Of a stretch of 64,000 bases of DNA, positions 56,328 through 64,000 are shown one piece after another. Where the stretch lies: assembly GCA_025642075.2 (NCBI GenBank), contig JAODUO010000195.1, positions 165,001-229,000 on the forward strand. The letters are read 5' to 3'. A program made the translations under genes and the position numbers. How positions within the stretch are numbered: the first letter of the stretch is position 1; each line of letters opens with the position of its first letter. The notes below the pieces were generated by a model, which was not told the DNA's origin, did not search any database, and saw only the letters and a list, made by a program, of their open reading frames with translations. Origin of the DNA: Ridgeia piscesae. Lineage: Eukaryota; Annelida; Polychaeta; Sabellida; Siboglinidae.

Positions 56328-56751
56328 GAACATTTTAGAAGATTGTCACATACGAGTAAATCAACCATAGATGACAGGTGGAACATTTTAGAAGATAGTC
56401 ACATACGAGTAAATCAACTATAGATGACAGGTGGAACATTTTAGAAGATTGTCACATACGAGTAAATCAACTATAGATGACAGGTGGAACATTTTAGAAG
56501 ATTGTCACATACGAGTAAATCAACTATAGATGACAGGTGGAACATTTTAGAAGATTGTCACATACGAGTAAATCAACTATAGATGACAGGTGGAACATTT
56601 TAGAAGATTGTCACATACGAGTAAATCAACCATAGATGACAGGTGGAACATTTTAGAAGATTGTCACATACGAGTAAGTCAACTATAGATGACAGGTGGA
56701 ACATTTCAGAAGATTGTCACATACGAGTAAATCAACTATAGATGACAGGTG
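56328..56751. repeat. 53-bp minisatellite (8 copies)
   Basis: Unit: 'gaacattttagaagattgtc' + 'acatacgagtaaatcaacta' + 'tagatgacaggtg'. Copies start at 56328, 56381, 56434, 56487, 56540, 56593, 56646 and 56699 and are nearly identical. Confidence 0.95.
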
Positions 56752-56875
56752 GACAAGAAGCCGTTTGTCTTAGCGAGAGTTCAAACAAATTAGTTACGTA
56801 TAGCCCGCCCCACTCAGGTGTATGGCGATGTTATGTTTAAACGTAATACTAACATCACTCCATGATTCTTTGCAG

Positions 56876-56989
56876 TTGACTGTCTGAGTCAGCCATGTCA
56901 GAACGGAGCAACGTGTGTTCACGTCACGCATGGCTTCACATGCGTCTATCCAGAACACTACTCGGGATCCACCTGCAGCGAGATTACAC
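56876..56989 (+). CDS. Lectin/EGF gene A, first EGF exon (fifth Cys lost)
   Basis: 114-base phase 1-1 exon (acceptor ttctttgcag, donor gtaagt). It reads VDCLSQPCQNGATCVHVTHG then FTCVYPEHYSGSTCSEIT. In all intact sisters the motif is C-V-C-P. Here the codon is TAT, so Cys5 is Tyr and the 5-6 disulfide cannot form, leaving a free Cys6. The frame and splice sites are intact. Confidence 0.82.
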
Positions 56990-57394
56990 GTAAGTCTACG
57001 TTTCAAAAATAATCACGTCCGACCTGTCTGGGAGTGTAAATGTGTAGCTACGAGTTGTTGTTTGACATGATACTACGAGTGTCCTTAAAAGCGTATCAAA
57101 TATGAAAGAAACATGACACGTGTGTTAGCACATGACACGAAAGCTGACAGCACTATGCAAAAACGCTGTTGGACCTCCTGAAAACACAAACATTTTTACT
57201 TCAATAAAATGCACGTACTTGTGGATGTAATCAGAGATGCGATACCGAATCGGCCTTTATCTAGGCAGACTTTACTTCTTACAGTATGGCCTGGTTGTTA
57301 ATACTGCCTGTAGCGAAAACCATATAAATGCTCATTTTACGAAGCGAGTCATCATCGCCCCAAAATTAAACATAACGTTTGTATTCTTCTTCAG

Positions 57395-57658
57395 TATTGA
57401 AGTGTGAAAGTGACACAATCCACATCAGTTGTCCGTCGGGTTCCGTCGTCGACGTCATTTCCGCCTTCTACGGCCGACTCGACCTGACCACGTGTCAACA
57501 CAGATCTATGAAATCGACATCGTGTAGTCTGTCTGGAGCTACCGACGCAGTGCGGACGATCTGCCAGGACAAGACGACGTGTGACGTCAAAAGTTCCTCA
57601 TTCTCTGACCCATGTTACGGCACTTACAAGTACATGAACGTCACTTACGAATGCCGAC
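57395..57658 (+). CDS. Lectin/EGF gene A, second lectin exon
   Basis: 264-base phase 1-1 exon. It reads LLKCESDTIHISCPSGSVVD, VISAFYGRLDLTTC, SMKSTSCSLSGATDAVRTIC, QDKTTCDVKSSSFSDPCYGT, YKYMNVTYECR. All eight Cys and the YGR, DPC and KY(M) motifs of SUEL/rhamnose-binding lectins are present, so carbohydrate binding is plausible. Nearly identical to gene B's lectin exons at 44131 and 47205. Confidence 0.9.
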
Positions 57659-57929
57659 GTAAGATTCCTAATTGGTGCTATCTTTTGAAACGTTTCATGT
57701 TATTTCCTTGCTAGATTTTTTTAATTTATATTTCGTAGATATTACTTGTTAAGGATGTACCTTCTATACTTAATTGAAAATATCATCTATGTGTATATTT
57801 ATGTTTTGACCTAAAATAAATGTGTTACTCTTCGTATTATTTAATCATATCAGAGAAAAGTGGCGTCATACTGTTGTAGTTAATGCCAATTTTGTTTAAA
57901 GAATAAATTCAGTTCATGTTTTCTTGCAG

Positions 57930-58043
57930 ACGAATGCCAGAGTCAGCCGTGTCAAAATGGAGCAACATGTGTTCACGTCACGCATGGCTTCACATGCGTC
58001 TGTCCAGGAAACTACTCGGGGGAGACCTGCAGCGAAATTACAC
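57930..58043 (+). CDS. Lectin/EGF gene A, second EGF exon
   Basis: 114-base phase 1-1 exon (acceptor tttcttgcag, donor gtacgt). It reads DECQSQPCQNGATCVHVTHG then FTCVCPGNYSGETCSEIT, six Cys present. It lacks the calcium-binding consensus in full (D-x-D/N-E at the start is only D-E), so calcium binding is uncertain. Confidence 0.88.
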
Positions 58044-58151
58044 GTACGTTTTGAATAATAGTTATGTCGGGTGTTCTTGGCAGCGTACATGTTTAGCTAC
58101 CAGATGCAAATGTACTGGATCTTACTTCTATTGCGCATAAAACAGTGTCTA

Positions 58152-58216
58152 ATACGAAATAAAATAAAATACACGCAAACATATTATGTTTGCGTGTATT
58201 TTATTTTATTTCGTAT
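58152..58216. repeat. Perfect 30-bp inverted repeat with 5-base loop
   Basis: 58152-58181 and 58187-58216 are exact reverse complements. The left arm contains 'acgaaataaaataaaataca' and 'cgcaaaca', the loop is tatta. It lies in an intron of gene A. Confidence 0.93.
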
Positions 58217-58382
58217 ATTATACTCATATATGTAATCATCGTCAACGTGGACGATACTTAGGAAGAGGCATATAACGAGGTTGCTCAAACCGCCCATAGG
58301 CAAAACACGTTATACATACTCAATTTGCGAAGCTGGTCATCATCGCCCCAAAACTAAACATAACTTTTGTATTACTCTTCAG

Positions 58383-58646
58383 TATTAAAGTGTGAGAACG
58401 ACGAGATCCACATCAATTGTCCGTCGGGTTCCGTCGTCGACGTCATTTCCGCCTTCTACGGCCGACTCGACCTGACCACGTGTCAACACAGATCTATGAA
58501 ATCGACATCGTGTAGTCTGTCTGGAGCTACCGACGCAGTGCGGACGATCTGCCAGGACAAGACGACGTGTGACGTCAAAAGTTCCTCATTCTCTGACCCA
58601 TGTCGTGGCACGTACAAGTATATGAACGTCACTTACGAATGTCGAC
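58383..58646 (+). CDS. Lectin/EGF gene A, third lectin exon
   Basis: 264-base phase 1-1 exon (acceptor attactcttcag, donor gtaaga). It reads LLKCENDEIHINCPSGSVVD and is then identical to the second lectin exon over the FYGRLDLTTC, CSLSGATDAVRTIC and SDPC motifs (CRGT instead of CYGT). Eight Cys. Recent duplication of the lectin-EGF pair is evident. Confidence 0.9.
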
Positions 58647-59070
58647 GTAAGATTCCCAATTTGTGTTATCTTTTGTAACATGTCATCGTGTAACTTCCCA
58701 CATGCGTATGTCTGGATTGATTGTGCATGTACTACGTTGCATTTTCATAATGTTTGTTTTGTAGTTCGATTTAGTTGTTATACTTACCATTTATTTATTT
58801 ATATTTCCTAAATCCTACTTGTTAAGCATGTACCTTCTATACGTATTTGAATATATCACCTATTAATAAGTGTTATGTTTTACCTGAGTTCGTATTATTG
58901 ATCATATCGTAGAAACATGGCGCCATTCTGTGATATTTAATGCCACGTTTTTAAATAAAAACTAAACCATCAACAGATGAGACGCTGAGTGAAGAAGAGA
59001 CATAATTCTGGTCAATGTTATTCTCTGGTTCTGTATTACAAGAATAACTTGAGTTCATGATTCTTTGCAG

Positions 59071-59187
59071 CTGATGAATGTCACAGTCAGCCGTGTCAGA
59101 ACGGAGCAACGTGTGTTCACGTCACGCATGGCTTCACATGCGTCTGTCCTGAAAACTACTCGGGGGAGACCTGCAGCGAAATTACAC
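59071..59187 (+). CDS. Lectin/EGF gene A, third EGF exon
   Basis: 117-base phase 1-1 exon (acceptor ttctttgcag, donor gtatgt). It reads ADECHSQPCQNGATCVHVTH then GFTCVCPENYSGETCSEIT, six Cys. Closest to gene B's EGF exons at 42520, 42110 and 45648, sharing also the downstream intron sequence (gtatgtttgcataatagtta). Confidence 0.88.
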
Positions 59188-59621
59188 GTATGTTTGCATA
59201 ATAGTTACGTTAGAGGTTTTGGACAGTGAACATGTCTAGCAACCTGATGTAGTCTCACTAGATCTTACCAATTATACGCCCAAAAGGCGTGTTGAATACG
59301 AAAGAAAATAAGGTACACACTGTTGATACGAAAAACCTACGGTGGCAACACTTGTACACAACGTAGGTGATGGACGTGATGAAACGAACTACGTCATTCA
59401 ACGTTTGTTTACTATAATATACGCAAACATATATTTCTATATGCAATCACGGAGACGTTAACGAATCGTCAACGTGAACGGTACTTAGGAAGAGTCTGTA
59501 TCTTAATGAATAACGAGGTTGTTCCAACCGCTCATAGGCCAAAACAACATGATGCATTGTCGATTTGCGAATCTGTCAACACCGCCTCAAAAATAAACAT
59601 AACTTTTGTATTATTCCTCAG

Positions 59622-59885
59622 TATTGAAGTGTGAAATTGACAAAATCCACATCAATTGTCCGTCGGGTTCCGACATCGACGTCATTTCCGCTTTCTACGG
59701 CCGGCTCGACCTGACCACGTGCCAACACATATCTATGAAATCAACCTCGTGTAGTCTGCCTGGAGTTACCGATGCAGTGCGGACGATCTGCCAGGACAAG
59801 ACGACGTGTGACGTCAAAAGTTCCTTATTCTCTGACCCATGTCGTGGCACTTACAAGTATATGAACGTCACTTACGAATGTCGAC
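59622..59885 (+). CDS. Lectin/EGF gene A, fourth lectin exon
   Basis: 264-base phase 1-1 exon (acceptor ttattcctcag, donor gtaaga). It reads LLKCEIDKIHINCPSGSDID, VISAFYGRLDLTTC, SMKSTSCSLPGVTDAVRTIC, QDKTTCDVKSSLFSDPCRGT, YKYMNVTYECR. All eight Cys and both sugar-binding motifs are kept. Its 3' intron is a copy of the one after the second lectin exon (57710-57850 matches 59940-60105). Confidence 0.9.
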
Positions 59886-60101
59886 GTAAGATTCCTATTT
59901 GGTGCTATCTTTTGAAACGTTTCATGTTATTTCCTTGTTAGATTTAGTTTTTAAACTTCCAATTTATTTATTTATATTTCGTAGATATTACTTGTTAAGG
60001 ATGTACCTTCTATACTTAATTGAAAATATCACCTATATGTATATTTATGTTTTGACCTAAAATAAATGTGTTACTCTTCGTATTATTTAATCATATCAGA
60101 G

Positions 60102-60171
60102 AAAAGTTCCTCATTATCAGACCCATGTTACGGCACTTACAAGTATATGAATGTCACTTACGAATGCCAAC
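60102..60171 (+). pseudogene. Lectin exon remnant (3' third only)
   Basis: Carries SSLSDPCYGTYKYMNVTYEC Q and the donor gtaagt, but the 5' two thirds are gone. Intron sequence 'atcatatcagag' is fused to the exon at 'aaaagt'. The same six bases occur both in the intact intron (agagaaaagtggcg) and in intact exons (gtcaaaagttcctc), so the junction is a microhomology-type deletion. With no acceptor it should be skipped. Confidence 0.8.
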
Positions 60172-60490
60172 GTAAGTGTCCGTAATTGCATTGTCTTTTC
60201 ATGAGATTATAGTCGTGTAACTGGCTGCATTATCATAGCATTTTCGATGTTGTTGTTTTACGTTTTATTAGTATATAACACGACAGGTGGCACCACTTAC
60301 GCGCAATATAAGTGATGGATATGATGCGGAGCCCAGTTGACAGATATGTCCAATTATGTTTGACAAATTATTAAAAACACGCCGAGGCTTCGTACTTATC
60401 AAGTCATGGTCACATGTCCTCAAAATGATATTTTCTTATGTTTGGACAATGGTTGTTCAAGCGTTTCAGTCCGCCTAATCTGTTTTCCAG

Positions 60491-60728
60491 CACGGAAGTC
60501 TGACATCGGCTGTTCGTCGAGTTCCACCGCCACATTTGCCTTCTACGGCCGACGCAACAAGGCGACGTGTCCAGACGAAGCATCAGACACGACAACCTGT
60601 AGTGTACCTGGGTGCTACGGACAAAGTGCGGGCGATCTGCCAGGACAAGACGACGTGTAACGTCAGCAGGTCATTCCCGGATCTAGGTCCCGGCTCTTAT
60701 AAATATCTCAGTGTCACCTACACATGTC
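60491..60728 (+). CDS. Lectin/EGF gene A, last lectin exon with one-base insertion
   Basis: Counterpart of gene B's 39795-40031, with the same splice sites. It reads RKSDIGCSSSSTATFAFYGR, RNKATCPDEASDTTTCSVPG. At about 60613 an extra T (cctgggTgctac versus cctggggctac in gene B) shifts the frame. The remaining ATDKVRAICQDKTTCNVS and YKYLSVTYTCR lie in the next frame. If real, the insertion truncates the protein soon after. The otherwise very high identity to gene B means a sequencing error is also possible. Confidence 0.7.
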
Positions 60729-60774
60729 GTAAGTACACCATGGTGTGAGCAGCAGCGAAATGTTTTGTCTGTAG

Positions 60775-60845
60775 CATTGCGGAACAACATTTCAGTTGGT
60801 ACAACGTCGTTGCGCATCAGACATACAGAGTGTCTGTCCGGCTGA
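60775..60845 (+). CDS. Lectin/EGF gene A, C-terminal tail exon
   Basis: Follows an acceptor tgtctgtag at 60774. Phase-1 continuation gives LRNNISVGTTSLRIRHTECL, SG, TGA. It matches gene B's tail exon (39678-39748) in length, stop position and sequence. Conservation then continues for about 100 bases past the stop, as 3' untranslated sequence. Confidence 0.6.
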
Positions 60846-61620
60846 CAATGTTTTCGCTTGCGTCGTTTCTCATTCTTCTCTGTCTCGTTTTCCCGCTTTC
60901 ACTTTGGACACTTTTCAGCGCCAACGGGCCGACAAAAGAAGAAGGAAGGTGATTTTTATTTCATTGCACATATTCAGTTATACCTTGAATGTTTTTTATT
61001 ACGTTTTGACAAAGTGTTATAGTAATACAAGTCGCCGGACTGATGGAAAGGTTCTTGTTGACAACGAATGCTGCACACGAACTGAACCATCTGTGGAATT
61101 TCGTGAAAGAAAATAATCAGACCGGAAGTAGTGCGTAGGTAAGTCCCTAGCTCGTTAGCGTGTCCAAACATTTAAAGAATATATATTAATTTTAGAGTGA
61201 CGAATGAGTATATCGAACATACGTTGTTTCGTGTGTTCTTTGGGGATTGTCTGTGTCAACAGAGTGCTCTTTCGTGTGAAAACTTACCTTTGCGTGTTAG
61301 GCAAGTCACGACGTTTTTAAAATTACGACGTACATGCGAGGTATTTTGTTGTTGTCATATGTCAAGAAAGAAAATGTAATTTTATTCATAATAATTTTCG
61401 TCATCTGATTAGATATGTGTATAATTACAAATTTGCCTAACACAGCAGTTACGTGATAAATGTGGATAATTGTCGCTTCAGTGGAAGCTCTCACCTACGC
61501 TAAGTGAGACTTTTCGTTTTATTTCACCGATACTTCTGCATCGATGAGTATTTTACATGTCACACAAGTGTATACAGGAACATCAAATATATGCCATTCT
61601 TGAATTACTCACTTACTATG
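60846..61620. other. 3' flank of gene A
   Basis: The first ~100 bases match the 3' flank of gene B (39575-39677, inverted). Beyond that no feature is seen. Confidence 0.5.
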
Positions 61621-61705
61621 TCACTCACTCATCACTATCTCACTCACTCATTCACTCACTCACTCACTTACAAACTCACTCATTCACCCACATACCAATT
61701 CACTC
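61620..61705. repeat. Imperfect (TCAC)n-type repeat
   Basis: Variants of 'tcactcactcat' over about 85 bases. Confidence 0.8.
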
Positions 61706-61872
61706 ACTTACTTACTGCTTCGTTGTTATTCTGCTGGATCAACCGTATCACAATCTATATTGTTTCTCCTCGACTGGATAGACGATCCGGTTTCTTGATT
61801 GTTAAATCATAGACAATTGTCATCAGTTAGAACACACAAGATCAGTTGTTAGAATAATCTCCCAAACCAGAA

Positions 61873-62236
61873 CGCCTGGTAACAGAGGAACGGGACAAGA
61901 TCGCAGGAGTGGATCATTTAAAGGAAGTGCTAAAAGCCAACGGTTACAAACCTGTGACGTTTTAGCCTAAGACGAAGAAGAAGGAAACATCACGCCAGAA
62001 ACCAGCATAATACATCTTGCCATTGGGCTGTCATACATCAGCCAACAGTTGGCAATAATGTACAAATCATACTATGTACCGGTGCATGATACGTCGATGA
62101 ATACTCTGAGGTGATTGCTGGTACAGCCCAAAGACAGAACAGATAAGGCTGCAACGAGTGGGGTGATGTATCGTACACAATGCCCAGTACATGACCAGCA
62201 ATAAATTGGAGAGACAGTAAGATTAATTGGCACATG
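61873..62236 (+). pseudogene. Penelope-like element remnant with GIY-YIG region
   Basis: Plus strand reads ERLVTEERDKIAGVDHLKEV, LKANGYKPVTF. After decayed sequence follow LVQPKDRTDKAATSGVMYRT, QCPVHDQQ, stop, IGETVRLIGT. This order (a helical E-E-x-D-x-x-x-x-x-H-L-x-x-x-L-x-x-N-G-Y, then L-V-x-P-K-D-x-x-x-x-x-x-x-x-G-V-x-Y-x-x-x-C, then Y-I-G-E-T-x-R) is the RT-endonuclease boundary and GIY-YIG core of Penelope-like retroelements. The catalytic Tyr of the Y-I-G half is replaced by a stop. An RT core is not present. Confidence 0.7.
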
Positions 62237-62251
62237 ATTCAAAGACTTATC

Positions 62252-62430
62252 TTATGTCCAACCACAAAGACTTGTTTCTTATGTCCAACCACAAAGACTT
62301 GTTTCTTATGTCCAACCACAAAGACTTGTTTCTTATGTCCAACCACAAAGACTTGTTTCTTATGTCCAATCACAAAGACTTATATATTATGTCCAACCAC
62401 AAAGACTTATATATTATGTCCAACCACTAT
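62252..62430. repeat. 27-bp minisatellite
   Basis: About six copies of 'ttatgtccaaccacaaagac' + 'ttgtttc' (or ttatata). The unit is nine codons (MSNHKDLFL) and so stays open in frame across the array, but nothing else suggests a gene. Confidence 0.92.
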
Positions 62431-63571
62431 CAGCTATGCGTGAACACAACGGAAGCACAAGCGACCAGCGTTCAAAACGTAAAATCCAAGACTTTGAGGA
62501 GAACTGGCACGATAAACATCCAAGGGTAAACCCTCATTAAATAAAGATGAGCTCTCACCAGTCCGACTCTACCTCGTGTCACATGATTTGGATCATGTGA
62601 TAAAATGTCAACGTCAGTCATCTGATAATGGCCGCGGGAGCGACCGAAATATTCGGACCACTCATTTACACAGTTTGTTTGATTAGTAATTATAGTGCTG
62701 TTTCTTATTTCAGAATGGAAAGTGAACGGCTGACAACGAGTACTGACGTCCACATAGTGGAGGGGAAAAGGTTGCGAGAAAGACAGAGAATGCGATGGGA
62801 CAACTGCGTGATGAGAGATCCAGAAACGCGTGGACAGAAATGGAGAAGGAGACAAGAGACAGAGGGAATTTAAGACTATTAATAGATGAGGTAATGTCAG
62901 AAAAGTGAGGAACAAACCAAGGCCGAGCTCAGCCCTGACGACAGGGTTCAGAGAGTGAACATTAGCGACAACATTTCATGACGCTGTTTCTCCATAAATG
63001 ACACCGCGAATGTTTCCAACCGTTCACCAACTTGACGAGACAAACACTACATGTAGACTGTTTTATGCGACTCCTGCACCATAAGCAACGTCATTATTGC
63101 AATTATTAATTTTACAGAATCCACGTGAACATTATAATCGCAAGAGATATGATCACTTCACCAGACAATTCCTTCTTGTCAACATAATATTGTACGTTCA
63201 TCATAGAAACAAACCTGTCAACTTAATTGAATACTGATTTGGTTACATCCTCTTGATTACTTTTCTTGTTCGCAAGTTTTGTCACCTGTTTTGTCCGCCT
63301 GGTGTCGCCACTCTCTACTTATGTTGTAAAGGATCTAGCAGTACGTGAATACCATCGTGTGTTCACAAACAATAGGCTTATATTTTATACAGACCCTCTG
63401 TTGTTGCATTGTAATAAATGAGTAATGATATACGATGTTCGTGATGCCTTCCACATGTGCAGTCATGTGGAACTGCGCGGTGGTTGTCAAGCTGGTCGAC
63501 TGCGGAGAGATTCTTCTTGTGGAAAGCTGACGTTGACGTCATGAAGGACCCTGCTGGACATCCCAGAACAA
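62431..63571. other. No gene recognised
   Basis: 62700-62870 on the plus strand reads MESERLTTSTDVHIVEGKRL, RERQRMRWDN, which may be another LINE C-terminal scrap (G-K-R-x-R-x-R-Q-x-x-R-W). Otherwise nothing is seen. Confidence 0.4.
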
Positions 63572-63738
63572 TAGGACACGCACGCGCACACGCGCACACG
63601 CGCACACGCGACATCCCAGAACAATAGGACACGCACGCACACACGCGCACACGCGCACACGCGCACACGCGCACACGCGCACACGCGCACACGCGCACAC
63701 GCGCACACGCGCACACGCGCACACGCGCACACGCACAC
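63572..63738. repeat. (CACACGCG)n alternating purine-pyrimidine repeat
   Basis: Two blocks of an 8-base unit 'cacacgcg', the shorter at 63572-63608 and the longer at 63634-63735, separated by 'acatcccagaacaataggac', which also precedes the first block. Strict purine-pyrimidine alternation favours Z-DNA. Confidence 0.95.
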
Positions 63739-64000
63739 AAGCAACCTTTGTGGATTATTTGTAACTCATTCATACATTCAAAACAAAAACAAATCCATGT
63801 AGAAAACAAGTGTATTGACAAACCTACGCGCTCAGCGAGTGCAACAACGATACCTTCGATTCCGAGACATCCGACGTCGTTGTTGACACAGAACAAACCA
63901 TCTACTGATACTGACGAGATGGTCGCTCGTGTCGCCCAGTCCAAACAGCCTAAGACCACGTGGAACTAGACATGCTGCTCCCTCCACTCATTCGCGTAAA
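63739..64000. other. No gene recognised
   Basis: Both strands have open frames of about 70 codons here, but none resembles a known family. Confidence 0.3.

Noticed and set aside
60849..60950. Hydrophobic peptide MFSLASFLILLCLVFPLSLW as a transmembrane or signal exon
   Set aside because: It lies just after the conserved stop of the tail exon and in a different frame. In gene B the ATG is changed to the Leu/Met-ambiguous 'atgctttcg' context with no exon boundary, so it is more likely 3' untranslated sequence.

Overview
This is nuclear DNA from an invertebrate animal. Coding sequence is split into short exons with GT-AG introns, domain exons begin and end in phase 1, microsatellites are long ((TA)n, (CA)n, hexamers), and remnants of several animal transposon classes are present (LINEs, a Penelope-like element, a SINE, a DDE transposase, a SAP-SWIM-YqaJ element). 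Lectin/EGF arrays and these mobile families fit a marine invertebrate such as a mollusc, brachiopod or lancelet. The sequence alone does not decide which.

Layout. 0-5 kb: a LINE tail, a diverged tandem duplication, and the first two exons of a minus-strand type II membrane protein. 6-11 kb: a decayed mobile gene with SAP, SWIM and YqaJ-nuclease parts, next to a minus-strand DDE-type transposase. A 65-bp minisatellite here is amplified from the mobile gene's own coding sequence. 12-18 kb: an isolated lectin pseudo-exon, two candidate exons, a LINE tail and one exon of a probable element-derived gene. 18.5-33.6 kb: two very large minisatellites. The first has a 51-bp unit that is a complete 3' splice site and ends at a real coiled-coil exon. 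The second has a 50-bp unit, which creates long meaningless reading frames on the minus strand, and is interrupted by copies of a protein-family remnant. 33.7-35 kb: fold-back elements. 35.1-36.1 kb: an intact, intronless heparan-sulfate 3-O-sulfotransferase-like gene, the best complete gene in the window.

39.6-60.9 kb is the main biological feature: two divergent genes, head to head around 51.3-52.9 kb, built from the same parts. Each has a signal-peptide exon, a first SUEL/rhamnose-binding-type lectin exon, alternating EGF and lectin exons, a last lectin exon and a short C-terminal tail exon. All internal exons are phase 1-1, so modules can be added, lost or skipped without a frameshift. 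The plus-strand gene (52.85-60.85 kb) reads SP-Lec-EGF-Lec-EGF-Lec-EGF-Lec-(Lec remnant)-Lec-tail, with one frameshift in the last lectin exon. The minus-strand gene (51.31-39.68 kb) has been reworked by a ~3.1-kb tandem duplication, an inverted duplication that flips one EGF exon, truncated EGF exons and fold-back elements with TA centres. Promoter-like modules and intron-1 microsatellites are shared between the two genes. The predicted products are secreted multi-lectin proteins that could bind glycans, but that role is inferred from the domains only.

61-64 kb holds a Penelope-like GIY-YIG remnant, small tandem repeats and a long alternating purine-pyrimidine tract. Two noisy, indel-rich second copies (about 20.3 and 30.6-31.1 kb) inside the big arrays suggest unpolished assembly seams, so array lengths should not be taken literally.
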